Assembly: GCF_013002715.1 (NCBI RefSeq)
Contig: NZ_JABENB010000001.1
Coordinates: 992,001-1,056,000 of the forward strand
Reading direction: 5' to 3'
Length of the DNA: 64,000 bases
Source: Flexivirga aerilata
GTDB lineage: Bacteria > Actinomycetota > Actinomycetes > Actinomycetales > Dermatophilaceae
The translations under genes and the position numbers were made by a program. The notes below the pieces were generated by a model that saw nothing but the letters and a program-made list of their open reading frames with translations, was not told the DNA's origin and did not search any database. Every line of letters begins with the position of its first letter. The first letter of the stretch is position 1. This document shows positions 45,085 through 53,764 of this stretch, in pieces.

Positions 45085-45876
45085 TCAGCCCTGGGCGCGC
45101 AGTGCCGCCGGATCGGGTATGACATGGGAGATCTCGCGGGCGGTCGCGACCACTGCCGGGCCGAGCTCTTCGATCCGCTCCTTGCGCATGCGCACTGCGG
45201 GCGCCTGGAGGACGACGGCCGCCCGCGCCACCCCTTCGTCGTCCAGCACTGGTGCCCCGACGCACCGGACGCCCTCGACGTTTTCCTCGATGTCGATGGC
45301 GTAGCCGCGTTCGCGGATCTGCTCAAGTTGCCGGGCCAGCTGAGAGCGGGTCGCGAGGGTGCCCGGTGCTATCGGCTCGAGCGTCGTCGGTAGACCGGAT
45401 ACATAGTCGTCGCCGGCCTCGCCGAAGGCGAGCATGGCCTTCCCCGATGCGGTGCTGTAGAGCGGGAAGCGAGCCCCGACATACTGCTCGAAGCGCAGCG
45501 GGAGGGTCGACTGCACTCTGAGCAGCACGACCGACTCGTCTCCCTCTCGCGCTGCGAGATTGACCGATTCGCAGGTGGATTCGCCAAGTTTGCGGAGCTC
45601 AGGGAGTGCCTTGTCGAGGCCGAGGACACGCTCGGCGGCACGGCCTAACGCCACCGATCGCGGGCCGAGGTGGTAGCGGTCGGTGGCCGGGTTGCGACGG
45701 ATCATGCCTTCGATTGCCAGTGCGCGTGCGATGCGGCTCGCCGTGCCGGCGGTCAGACCGGTCCGGTCGGCAATCTCACCGATGGCGAGTTCGCCACCGG
45801 AGGCCAGCACAAAGAGCACGGCGAGCGCTCGTTCGATCGCCTGGGTTCCGGTTGGCGCGCCGCCTGCTGCATTCAC
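45085..45876 (-). CDS. IclR-family regulator of the transhydrogenase operon
   Basis: A 263-residue IclR protein. The winged-helix N-terminus is IERALAVLFVLASGGELAIG and EIADRTGLTAGTASRIARAL. The effector-binding domain includes STASGKAMLAFGE and ERGYAIDIEENVEGVRCVGAPV. The start is one of two adjacent GTGs (45879 or 45876); the longer frame to 45951 runs into the promoter region. It is divergent from the transhydrogenase gene, with a perfect inverted repeat between them. It ends 5 bp from the gntR gene. Confidence 0.85.
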   Translation of the reverse strand: MNAAGGAPTGTQAIERALAVLFVLASGGELAIGEIADRTGLTAGTASRIARALAIEGMIRRNPATDRYHLGPRSVALGRAAERVLGLDKALPELRKLGESTCESVNLAAREGDESVVLLRVQSTLPLRFEQYVGARFPLYSTASGKAMLAFGEAGDDYVSGLPTTLEPIAPGTLATRSQLARQLEQIRERGYAIDIEENVEGVRCVGAPVLDDEGVARAAVVLQAPAVRMRKERIEELGPAVVATAREISHVIPDPAALRAQG

Positions 45877-45952
45877 CACTCGGCCGACTCTAGCCCGGCC
45901 GCGGAGGAGTTCCGCTTTCCGGGAAATCCTTGTGACCTGGGACACATGCACT

Positions 45953-45977
45953 TAATGTGGCGATTATCACCACATTA
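45953..45977. promoter_or_regulatory. Inverted repeat, likely IclR operator
   Basis: TAATGTGG (45953-45960) and CCACATTA (45970-45977) are perfect complements separated by 9 bp. They lie 14 bp before the transhydrogenase start and close to the divergent IclR start. The position overlaps the expected transcription start, which fits repression. Confidence 0.6.
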
Positions 45978-45991
45978 TGACGGAGGTCAGC

Positions 45992-47257
45992 ATGGCTCTG
46001 GACAACGAATCGGTCTTCACCTGGGCGGCGCCGCCGCTGAAGTTCGGCATCGGTGCGCTGCAGGAGGTGGGTGCGGAGGTCGGCAACCGCGGAGCTCGGT
46101 CCGTGCTCGTGCTCACCGATCCGGGCGTCGCTGCCTCAGGTGTGCCCGCTCAGGTCGTCGCCTCCCTGGAAGCGGCCGGACTCGACGTCACGCTGTTCGA
46201 CCGGGTCGGCGTCGAGCCCACAGACGACTCGATCGGTGAGGCGATCGACTTCGCGCGCGCCGGAGAGTACGACGCCTACGTCGCGGTCGGCGGCGGGTCC
46301 GCCATCGACACCGCCAAGGCGGTGAATCTGTTGACGACGCACGACGGCGAGCTGCTGGACTTCGTGACACCGCCGATCGGCGCGGGGCGCACGCCCACCG
46401 AGCCGTTGCGGCCGTTGATCGCGATCCCGACCACCGCGGGAACCGGCTCGGAGTCGACCACGATCTGTGTCATCGACATGCTCCGCCTGCACCTCAAGGC
46501 GGGGATCAGTCACCCGGCGCTGCGGCCGTGCCTGGCGATCGTCGACCCGACGACCACCTTGACGATGCCTGCCGAGGTGACCGCGGCGAGCGGCATGGAT
46601 GTGCTCTCACACGCTCTGGAGAGCTACACCAGCGTGCCGTTCGACTCCAAACCCGCACCGGAGGACCCGATGAAGCGCCCGGCCTTCTGCGGTGCCAATC
46701 CGATCAGCGACGTCTGGTGCGAGATGGCGTTGAAGCTGGTCGGCGCCAATCTGCGGCGCGCGGTGATGAACGGCCGTGATCTGCAGGCGCGCACCCAGAT
46801 GGCGCTCGCATCGACATACGCCGGAACGGGATTCGGCAACGCCGGCACTCACCTGCCGCATGCGAATGCCTACCCGATCGCCGGCGCCGTCCAGGCCTAC
46901 AAGGCCGATGGCTACCCCGAGATGCCCATGGTGCCGCACGGCCAGGCGGTCTCGGTCACCGCGCCGCATGTGTTCCGCTGGACCTACCCGGGAGACCCGG
47001 CTCGTCATCTGCGGGCCGCCGAGCTGCTCAGCGGCCGCACATTCACCGGCGTCGACGGTGCGGATGCGCTCGCCGGTGTGCTGAGCGAGCTGATGACCGA
47101 CATCGGGATCCCCACGCGCCTCACGTCATTCGGGTATGGCGCGGGCGACGTCGACAACCTGGTCGCCGGAGCGATGAAGCAGACCCGCCAGCTGTCGGTC
47201 GTGCCGCGAGCGGTGACCGCCGAAGCGCTCGGGGACATCTTCCGGGCCGCCTTGTGA
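45992..47257 (+). CDS. Hydroxyacid-oxoacid transhydrogenase (iron-containing ADH family)
   Basis: A 421-residue Fe-ADH-fold protein. The NAD/substrate loop is VGGGSAIDTAKAVNL, followed by IPTTAGTGSEST. The ADHFE1-type region has GISHPALRPCLAIVDPTTT, SHALESYTSVPFDSKP, RPAFCGANPISDVW, GTGFGNAGTHLPHANAYPIA and VPHGQAVSVTAP. Family members move a hydride from 4-hydroxybutyrate to 2-oxoglutarate, giving succinic semialdehyde and D-2-hydroxyglutarate. The ATG at 45992 has GGAGG 5 bp upstream; an in-frame ATG at 45977 lies inside the operator. It is followed 10 bp later by the MHS transporter. Confidence 0.82.
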   Translation: MALDNESVFTWAAPPLKFGIGALQEVGAEVGNRGARSVLVLTDPGVAASGVPAQVVASLEAAGLDVTLFDRVGVEPTDDSIGEAIDFARAGEYDAYVAVGGGSAIDTAKAVNLLTTHDGELLDFVTPPIGAGRTPTEPLRPLIAIPTTAGTGSESTTICVIDMLRLHLKAGISHPALRPCLAIVDPTTTLTMPAEVTAASGMDVLSHALESYTSVPFDSKPAPEDPMKRPAFCGANPISDVWCEMALKLVGANLRRAVMNGRDLQARTQMALASTYAGTGFGNAGTHLPHANAYPIAGAVQAYKADGYPEMPMVPHGQAVSVTAPHVFRWTYPGDPARHLRAAELLSGRTFTGVDGADALAGVLSELMTDIGIPTRLTSFGYGAGDVDNLVAGAMKQTRQLSVVPRAVTAEALGDIFRAAL

Positions 47258-47267
47258 GGACTTCGCT

Positions 47268-48665
47268 ATGAGTGACCAGACCGTTCCGAGACCCAGCCGA
47301 TCGCAGGTGCGCGCAGTGCTGGCCTCCTGCATCATGGGGACGACCGTCGAGTGGTACGACTTCTTCCTCTACGGGGTCGCCGCCGGGATCATCTTCAACA
47401 AGCAGTTCTTCCCGGCCGACGACCCGGCGGTCAGCACCCTGCTCGCGTTCGCCACCTTCGCGCTCGGCTTCGTTGCTCGGCCGGTGGGCGGGCTGATCTT
47501 CGGTCATATCGGGGACCGGGTCGGCCGCAAACGCACGCTGGTGATGACGATGCTGATCATGGGCGGGGCGACGTTCCTGATCGGCTGCCTGCCGACCTAC
47601 AGCCAGATCGGGCTCTTTGCGCCAGTGCTGCTGATCGTGCTGCGCCTGTTGCAGGGGATCGCGATCGGCGGGGAGTGGGGCGGCGCCGTGCTGATGTCGG
47701 TCGAGTATGCGCCGAAGGGCAGGAAGGCGTTGTTCGGGTCGACGCCGCAGGCCGGCCTTGCACTCGGGCTGCTCCTGGGCACAGGTGTTTTCGCCGCCGC
47801 CGGAGCCGTGATGAGTGACTCGGCCTTCAATGCCTGGGGTTGGCGGATCACCTTCTGGCTGAGTCTGGCGCTCGTCGTGGTCGGCATGATCGTGCGCCTC
47901 CGGGTGATGGAGACACCGGCCTTCCGCGACATGGAGCAGGGCGACGGCGCAGCTGTCATCCCCGCCAAGGAGCTGCTCGCCGATGCCGAGAATCGTCGAA
48001 ACCTGTTGCTGGGCATGGGCGCTCGCTGGATCGAGGGTGTCGCGTTCAACGCCTGGGCGGTCTTCTCGATCAGCTACGCGACCGGCACGCTCGACATGGC
48101 CCGGCAGCCCGCGCTGCTCGGGGTGATGGCGGCGGCCGGTCTGCTGCTGGTGCTCATCCCGGTCAGCGGCGCGCTCGCAGACCGATTCGGCTGCCGGCGG
48201 GTCTATGCGACCGGCGCGGTGCTCGCCGCCGTCGCGCCGCTGCTGGTCTTCCCGTTGATGCACACGCGTGATCCGTGGCTCGCCGGTCTCGGGATCGTGC
48301 TCGCGCTTGGCGTCCTCTATCCACTGATGTACGGACCGGAGGGTGCGTTCTTCGCGGAGCTGTTCCCGGTGCGGGTGCGCTACTCGGGGATCTCGGTGGT
48401 CTACCAGATGTCCGGCATCTTCGCCTCCGGCCTGACCCCACTCGTGCTGACCTGGCTGCTCGACAGGGCCGGCGGCGGCACCGGGCTGCTGATCGGCTAT
48501 TTCCTCCTCACCGGAGTCGTCTCCGCGATCTGCACCCTGCTCATCCGCACGCCGGGAGAGCGCTCGAGCAAGCGGTCGGTGCGGTCTGGTCAGGGCAGTT
48601 CGCGGATCAGCTCGGCGAGCACCCGCACCCCTGGCTCGATCGCCCGCAACGGGATCGCCACGTAA
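47268..48665 (+). CDS. MFS transporter, metabolite:H+ symporter (MHS) family
   Basis: A 465-residue, 12-helix transporter. It has the MHS N-terminus SCIMGTTVEWYDFFLYGVAA, the A-motif GHIGDRVGRKRTLVMTML and the LLQGIAIGGEWGGAVLMSVE segment. MHS members carry carboxylates, shikimate, citrate, osmolytes and 4-hydroxyacids. Cotranscription with the transhydrogenase suggests import of its hydroxyacid substrate. The C-terminal 25 residues are encoded antisense to the end of the tauR-like gene (76-bp overlap of convergent genes). Confidence 0.87.
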   Translation: MSDQTVPRPSRSQVRAVLASCIMGTTVEWYDFFLYGVAAGIIFNKQFFPADDPAVSTLLAFATFALGFVARPVGGLIFGHIGDRVGRKRTLVMTMLIMGGATFLIGCLPTYSQIGLFAPVLLIVLRLLQGIAIGGEWGGAVLMSVEYAPKGRKALFGSTPQAGLALGLLLGTGVFAAAGAVMSDSAFNAWGWRITFWLSLALVVVGMIVRLRVMETPAFRDMEQGDGAAVIPAKELLADAENRRNLLLGMGARWIEGVAFNAWAVFSISYATGTLDMARQPALLGVMAAAGLLLVLIPVSGALADRFGCRRVYATGAVLAAVAPLLVFPLMHTRDPWLAGLGIVLALGVLYPLMYGPEGAFFAELFPVRVRYSGISVVYQMSGIFASGLTPLVLTWLLDRAGGGTGLLIGYFLLTGVVSAICTLLIRTPGERSSKRSVRSGQGSSRISSASTRTPGSIARNGIAT

Positions 48666-50047
48666 CCGAGGCGGAAGTGACGGCGGGCGTGCGCATCGGC
48701 TGCGGGGAAGTAGACATCCCCGGGCTCGATGAGCACGCCCGCACCGCGGGCCCGCTCGGCCAGCACCCGAGCATCGAAACCCTCCGGGCCGCGCATCCAG
48801 AGACTGACCCCGCCGGGTGGGAAGCCCTCGGTCGGGAAGGGAAAGAGGCGCTCGACGGCGTCGGTCATGGTCAGCCAGCGTTGCTGCAGCTTCGCCTTTT
48901 GCCTGCGCAGCGCGCGGTGGTAGTCGCCACTACCGATGAACAGTGCCATCGCGCGCTGCAATTGCCCTGCAGGGTGGCGCAATTCGTAACGCCGGATCTC
49001 CGCCAACTCACGCACCAGGTCGCGATGGGCCACCAGGTAGCCCAGCCGCAGGCCAGGCGACAGGAATTTGGAAAAGGTGCCCAGATAGACCACGTCGCCG
49101 CTGTTGTCGAGGGCCTTCAGGGCGGGGCTCGGCCGGCCCTGGTAGCGGAACTCCGAGTCGTAATCGTCCTCGACCAGCACCGTCCCGGCGGCCGCCGCAC
49201 GCTGCACGAAGTGCAGCCGCCGCTCCATCGGAAGCGTGACATTGGTCGGCGACTGGTGGCTCGGGGTCACGTACGCCAGGTCGATCCCGGCGAAATCCGT
49301 TGGAGGCACTGCCCCGTCGCCGTCGACCGACATCGGTCGCAGCGCCGCCCCGGTGCGGGCGAAGATGTGCCGCGCATCAAGGTAGCCCGGGGACTCCACG
49401 GCCACCGTGCTCCTGCTGCTCAGCAGGCTTCGCCCGAGCAGGTCCAGGCCGTGCTGCGAGCCGACGGTGATCAGGATTTCCTCGGGCTCGGCCTCGATGC
49501 CGCGCGCCGGCAGCAACTGCCGTCGTACGACGTCGACGAGCATCGGGTCGTCCGAGCCCAGACTGTCCTGCAGCGACGGGTAGATGTGCGGGTGGTAGAG
49601 CGACTCCCGCAGCGCTCGTTGCCACGCGCGCACCGGGAAACTGCGCACGTCCACCTGCCCGGCAAGGAACGGATAGGGGTAACTCGACCAGTCGGCGACC
49701 TTTTCGATGTGCGGCAGCCGGGCGTCCGGGAAGCCACGCGTGCGGCGCGACCAGTCGATGCCGGGCGTGCGGTCAGGCGCGTTGATCAGCGCCGACTGCA
49801 CGTCGGGATTGACGAAGAGCCCCTTGCGCTCGTGACTGATGACGATGCCCTCGGCGATCAACTCCTCGTAGGCGAGTTTGATCGTGTTGCGGGAGACGCC
49901 CAGCTCATCGGCGAGCGCGCGCGAGCTGGGCAGAGGTTGATCAAGGTCGAAAAGCCCAGTAGTCACTGCGTTTTCGAGAGCGCGACGGGCCTGGCGGTAA
50001 AGCGGTTCGGCGCTGTCCCGGTCGAGCTGCAACAGCGTGAGCGCCAT
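48590..50047 (-). CDS. tauR: TauR-like MocR regulator (GntR-aminotransferase fusion)
   Basis: A 485-residue MocR protein. The N-terminal GntR winged helix (about 15-75) has PLPSSRALADELGVSRNTIK. The C-terminal fold-type I aminotransferase-like domain (about 110-480) has the PLP-binding Lys in YLGTFSKFLSPGLRLGYLVA and EDDYDSEFRYQG. It is divergent from the taurine:pyruvate aminotransferase gene, the same arrangement as TauR of Rhodobacter, which activates taurine genes in response to taurine/PLP. The ATG at 50047 is preceded by an exceptionally complete Shine-Dalgarno. Longer in-frame starts lie beyond it. Confidence 0.85.
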   Translation of the reverse strand: MALTLLQLDRDSAEPLYRQARRALENAVTTGLFDLDQPLPSSRALADELGVSRNTIKLAYEELIAEGIVISHERKGLFVNPDVQSALINAPDRTPGIDWSRRTRGFPDARLPHIEKVADWSSYPYPFLAGQVDVRSFPVRAWQRALRESLYHPHIYPSLQDSLGSDDPMLVDVVRRQLLPARGIEAEPEEILITVGSQHGLDLLGRSLLSSRSTVAVESPGYLDARHIFARTGAALRPMSVDGDGAVPPTDFAGIDLAYVTPSHQSPTNVTLPMERRLHFVQRAAAAGTVLVEDDYDSEFRYQGRPSPALKALDNSGDVVYLGTFSKFLSPGLRLGYLVAHRDLVRELAEIRRYELRHPAGQLQRAMALFIGSGDYHRALRRQKAKLQQRWLTMTDAVERLFPFPTEGFPPGGVSLWMRGPEGFDARVLAERARGAGVLIEPGDVYFPAADAHARRHFRLGYVAIPLRAIEPGVRVLAELIRELP

Positions 50048-50050
50048 CCT

Positions 50051-50062
50051 GATCACCTCCTT
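50051..50062 (-). promoter_or_regulatory. Near-complete Shine-Dalgarno of tauR
   Basis: On the minus strand AAGGAGGTGATC is a 12-base match to the complement of the 16S rRNA 3' end, ending 3 bases before the ATG at 50047. It is far stronger than any other site in the window and it fixes the start. Such long pairing can aid or delay initiation. Confidence 0.8.
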
Positions 50063-50158
50063 CGCGCGGACCCGGGCCTCGGCCATGAAACCAACCCGGT
50101 CGGTCCGGCGAGGGCAGGTTCCGCGAATTCGAACTCCCGCCTGCTGGGTCCTGCAACC

Positions 50159-50185
50159 GGACCAGATCTGGGACTTCTGTGGTCC
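50159..50185. promoter_or_regulatory. Inverted repeat in the tauR/tpa gap, likely TauR site
   Basis: GGACCA (50159-50164) and TGGTCC (50180-50185) are separated by 15 bp. On the minus strand they read as CTGGACC and CTGGTCC. The site is 62 bp upstream of the aminotransferase start, in the 199-bp divergent region, and a CTGGGACTT word lies between the arms. Confidence 0.45.
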
Positions 50186-50246
50186 AGTCTCCCGCCCCAT
50201 CGTGGTGGGTGCACCGCAAATCGAAAAGCGTCCAACGGAGGTCGTC

Positions 50247-51611
50247 ATGGCTGACACCCGCGCGCTCGCGCAAAGCCACCTGTTCCCACACTTCACCCGT
50301 GGCCAGGTGTGGCGCGACAACAGCCTGCCCATCATCGAACGTGGCCAGGGCTGCTATCTGTATGACGACTCGGGCCGCAAGTTCCTCGACGGCCTGGCCG
50401 GTCTCTTCTGCGTCAACATCGGCCACGGTCGCAGCGACATACCTGCTGCAGCCGCCAAGCAGATGGAAACCCTTGCCTACTGGACCAATTGGTCCGCGGC
50501 ACACCCGATGGCGGCCGAGGCCGCGGCGACGATCGCCGGTCATGCGCCGGGTGACTTGAATACCGTCTTCTTCGTCAACTCCGGCTCCGAGGCAGTCGAG
50601 TCGGCGGTGAAGTTCGCCCGGCAGTACTGGCGCAGCCAGGGGCAGCCGGAGCGCACCAAGATCCTGTCCCGCGAGATGGCCTACCACGGCACGACGCTCG
50701 GCGCCCTTGCCGTCACTGCGATCCCGAAGTACAAGGAGCCGTTCGGGCCGCTCATGCCCGGTGTGCGGCACTTCCCCAACACCCTCGGAGAGCAGGTGCC
50801 GGAGGGCGGCACCGCCGCCGACCTGCCGTCGCTGCGCGCGCTGGTGGACATCATCGAGGAGGAGGGGCCGCACACCATCGCCGCGATCTTCGCCGAGCCG
50901 GTGCAGAACTCCCGCGGTGCGCTCGTGCCGCCGGATGGCTACTGGCGCGAACTGCGAGCAATCGCAGACCGATACGGCATCCTGCTGGTTGCCGACGAGG
51001 TGATCTGCGCCTACGGCCGGCTCGGGGAGTGGTTCGGATCCGCCAAGTATGGCGTGACGCCCGACCTGATCACCTTCGCGAAGGGGTCGACGTCCGGCTA
51101 CGCACCACTCGGTGGCGTGCTGATCCGGGAACCGCTCGCCCAGGCACTGCTCGACTCACCGTCGGCCGGCATGTTCACCCACGGTGCGACCTGGGGCGGT
51201 CACCCGGTCTCGACCGCGGTCGCCCTCACCAACCTCAACGCGCTCGACGAGGAGCAGGTGCTGGCGGGTGTGCGGGGCAACGAGCCGTACTTCCAGCAAC
51301 AACTCGACCAGTTGGTGCAGGCACACCCGACGCTTGCCGAGTGGCGCGGCACGGGGTACTTCTATGCACTCGAACTGACCGGTGACCGGGAGTCGGGCCG
51401 GGAGCTGACCACGGACCAGGCGGGTGCGTTGGTGCGCGAGGTGATGCCAGCTGCCATGCGTGACGTCGGTCTGGTCACCCGCCCGGACGACCGCGGCGCG
51501 ACCATGCTGATGCTCTCCCCGCCGCTGATCGCCGACCGCGAGGTGCTCGATCACCTCTTCCGGTGCGTCGACTCCGTGCTCACCGCCACCGACAGCTACG
51601 TGCGGTCCTGA
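50247..51611 (+). CDS. tpa: Taurine:pyruvate aminotransferase (class III)
   Basis: A 454-residue omega-aminotransferase. FVNSGSEAVESAVKFARQYW is the PLP phosphate loop, MAYHGTTLGA follows, and the Asp is in LLVADEVICAYGRLGEWFG. The PLP Lys is in DLITFAKGSTSGYAPLGG near residue 275. Context assigns taurine: tauR upstream, then ald, pta and xsc. Reaction: taurine and pyruvate give sulfoacetaldehyde and alanine. By family alone it could also use beta-alanine or GABA. The ATG at 50247 follows ACGGAGG. Confidence 0.82.
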   Translation: MADTRALAQSHLFPHFTRGQVWRDNSLPIIERGQGCYLYDDSGRKFLDGLAGLFCVNIGHGRSDIPAAAAKQMETLAYWTNWSAAHPMAAEAAATIAGHAPGDLNTVFFVNSGSEAVESAVKFARQYWRSQGQPERTKILSREMAYHGTTLGALAVTAIPKYKEPFGPLMPGVRHFPNTLGEQVPEGGTAADLPSLRALVDIIEEEGPHTIAAIFAEPVQNSRGALVPPDGYWRELRAIADRYGILLVADEVICAYGRLGEWFGSAKYGVTPDLITFAKGSTSGYAPLGGVLIREPLAQALLDSPSAGMFTHGATWGGHPVSTAVALTNLNALDEEQVLAGVRGNEPYFQQQLDQLVQAHPTLAEWRGTGYFYALELTGDRESGRELTTDQAGALVREVMPAAMRDVGLVTRPDDRGATMLMLSPPLIADREVLDHLFRCVDSVLTATDSYVRS

Positions 51612-51649
51612 ATCTTCCACATCTGATCGACCAGAAAGCGAGAAATACC

Positions 51650-52768
51650 ATGCGCATCGGCGTCCCCGCTGAGGTGAAGAACCACGAATATCGAGTCGCC
51701 GCAACGCCAGCCGGCGTCCATGAGCTGACCGAGCACGGACACAGCGTCTACGTCCAGCAAGGTGCCGGTGAGGGATCGTCGATCACCGATGCCGAGTTCG
51801 AAGCTGCGGGTGCCCAGCTCGTGCCGACCGCCGAGGAGACCTGGGGCATCGCCGAGATGGTGCTGAAGGTCAAGGAGCCGATCGCATCGGAATACCACCT
51901 GCTGCGCAAGGACCTGACGCTCTTCACCTACCTGCACCTCGCAGCCAGCGGGGAGTGCACCGACGCACTGGTGTCGGCCGGCACCACCGGAATCGCATAC
52001 GAGACAGTGCAGTTGAGCAACGGCGCACTGCCGCTGCTCTACCCGATGAGTGAGGTCGCCGGCTGCCTGGCGCCGCAGGAGGGCGCGCACCACCTGATGA
52101 AGGCACAGGGTGGACGCGGCGTGCTGCTCGGCGGGGTGTCCGGAGTCCGCCCCGCCAAGGTCGTCGTGCTGGGAGCCGGCGTCTCCGGCATGAACGCGAT
52201 CGCGATGGCGGTCGGCATGTGGGCCGACGTCACCGTCTTCGACACCAACGTCGACAAGCTGCGCGCTCTGGACCGCCGCTACAACGGTCGGGTCAAGACG
52301 CTCGCCGCCAACCGGTTCGACATCGACAAGGCGGTCACCGAGGCCGACCTGGTCATCGGCGCGGTGCTGGTCGCCGGCGCACGCGCTCCGCGACTGGTCA
52401 CCAACGAGATGGTGAGCCGGATGCGTCCGGGCAGCGTGCTGGTCGACATCGCGATCGACCAGGGCGGTTGCTTCGAGGACTCCCGCCCGACGACGCACGC
52501 CGAGCCGACCTTCCAGGTGCACCAGTCGACGTTCTATTGCGTGGCGAATATGCCTGGTGCCGTTGCGAATACCTCAACCTACGCACTGACCAATGTCACC
52601 CTGCCCTACGCCGTCGCGCTCGCCGACCAGGGCTGGCAGCAGGCGATGCGCACCGACGCTGCCCTGGCCGGTGGCCTGAACACCTTCGAGGGCCGGGTCA
52701 CCAACGAGGCGGTCGCGCAGGCACACGGTATGGCGTGGACGCCCATCGCCGAGGTCATCGGCGGATAG
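51650..52768 (+). CDS. ald: Alanine dehydrogenase
   Basis: A 372-residue Ald/PNT enzyme. It begins MRIGVPAEVKNHEYRVAATP and has LKVKEPIASEY (Lys), LFTYLHLAAS (His), the NAD motif VVVLGAGVSGMNAIAMAVGM and VDIAIDQGGCFEDSRPTTH. It oxidises alanine to pyruvate and ammonium, regenerating the amino acceptor for the taurine aminotransferase next door, 38 bp upstream. Length and motifs are standard. The ATG at 51650 replaces the in-frame start inside tpa. Confidence 0.93.
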   Translation: MRIGVPAEVKNHEYRVAATPAGVHELTEHGHSVYVQQGAGEGSSITDAEFEAAGAQLVPTAEETWGIAEMVLKVKEPIASEYHLLRKDLTLFTYLHLAASGECTDALVSAGTTGIAYETVQLSNGALPLLYPMSEVAGCLAPQEGAHHLMKAQGGRGVLLGGVSGVRPAKVVVLGAGVSGMNAIAMAVGMWADVTVFDTNVDKLRALDRRYNGRVKTLAANRFDIDKAVTEADLVIGAVLVAGARAPRLVTNEMVSRMRPGSVLVDIAIDQGGCFEDSRPTTHAEPTFQVHQSTFYCVANMPGAVANTSTYALTNVTLPYAVALADQGWQQAMRTDAALAGGLNTFEGRVTNEAVAQAHGMAWTPIAEVIGG

Positions 52769-52777
52769 GGACCGACA

Positions 52778-53764
52778 ATGACCGACTCACTGAGCCGGAC
52801 CTGGTCCAAGCGGCTCGCGTCGCTTCGACCGGGTCCGGCGACGGTGCTCCTGCCCGAAGGTGATGACCCGCGCGTTCGGCGAGCGGCCACCCAGCTCCTG
52901 GAGCACGGCGTCCGCCCGCTGCTGATCGGTCCGTGGCGAGCTGACCTCCCGCGTGCGCTGGAGTGCCGGTCGGTCTACGAGTGCGAGACCAGCGAGGTGG
53001 CCGACCGTCTCGATGCGATCGCCGCCCGTAAGAAGTGGACGGGTGACCGCAGGCGAGCCGCTTCGACCGATCCGCTGCTGCTCGCGGCGGCCTCGGTCGG
53101 GGTCGGCGAAGCAGACGCGGCCGTTGCCGGTGCGATCCACGCGTCGGGCGACGTGATCCGCGCCGCGCTCACAGGCATCGGTCTTACGGCTGGCAATTCG
53201 CTGCTATCCAGTTGCTTCCTGATGCGGCTGCCCACCGGCCGACTCGTCGCATTCGGCGACTGTGCGGTCGTGCCCGAACCCGACGTGGCGGGCCTGACGG
53301 AGATCGCGATCGGCACTGCCGGCACCTTCCGCGCGCTTGCTGCGGAGGAGCCGGCCGTCGCGATGTTGTCCTTCAGCACCAGCGGCAGCGCCGACCACGC
53401 CAGCGTCCGCACGGTGCGGGACGCGACGACCGCGATCCGCGGCCGCGAGCCGGACCTGCGCGTCGACGGCGAGCTGCAGTTCGACGCCGCGTTCGCGCCC
53501 GCCGTCGGAGCCAGCAAGGCCCCCGGATCCCGCGTCGCCGGCCACGCCAACGTCTTCGTCTTTCCCAATCTGGCTGCGGGCAACATCGGCTACAAGATCG
53601 CCGAACGCATAGGCGGCGCAGCGGCATACGGCCCGATCCTGCAGGGGCTTCGCGCCCCGATGAACGACCTGTCCCGCGGCTGCAGCGCCGAGGACGTCGT
53701 CAACGTGGCGCTGATCAGCGCGCTGCAGGCAAGCGTGCAGGCGCAGGTCGCCGCCGTCAGCTGA
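52778..53764 (+). CDS. pta: Phosphate acetyltransferase (PTA_PTB)
   Basis: A 328-residue catalytic-domain-only phosphotransacetylase. It has VLLPEGDDPRVRRAATQLL, DAAVAGAIHASGDVIRAAL, MLSFSTSGSADHASV and the late GHANVFVFPNLAAGNIGYKI. It converts the acetyl phosphate made by Xsc to acetyl-CoA. No acetate kinase lies beside it, which supports a taurine-specific role over mixed-acid metabolism. It starts 9 bp after ald, and its stop overlaps the end of the converging CobT-like gene by 8 bp. Confidence 0.88.
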   Translation: MTDSLSRTWSKRLASLRPGPATVLLPEGDDPRVRRAATQLLEHGVRPLLIGPWRADLPRALECRSVYECETSEVADRLDAIAARKKWTGDRRRAASTDPLLLAAASVGVGEADAAVAGAIHASGDVIRAALTGIGLTAGNSLLSSCFLMRLPTGRLVAFGDCAVVPEPDVAGLTEIAIGTAGTFRALAAEEPAVAMLSFSTSGSADHASVRTVRDATTAIRGREPDLRVDGELQFDAAFAPAVGASKAPGSRVAGHANVFVFPNLAAGNIGYKIAERIGGAAAYGPILQGLRAPMNDLSRGCSAEDVVNVALISALQASVQAQVAAVS

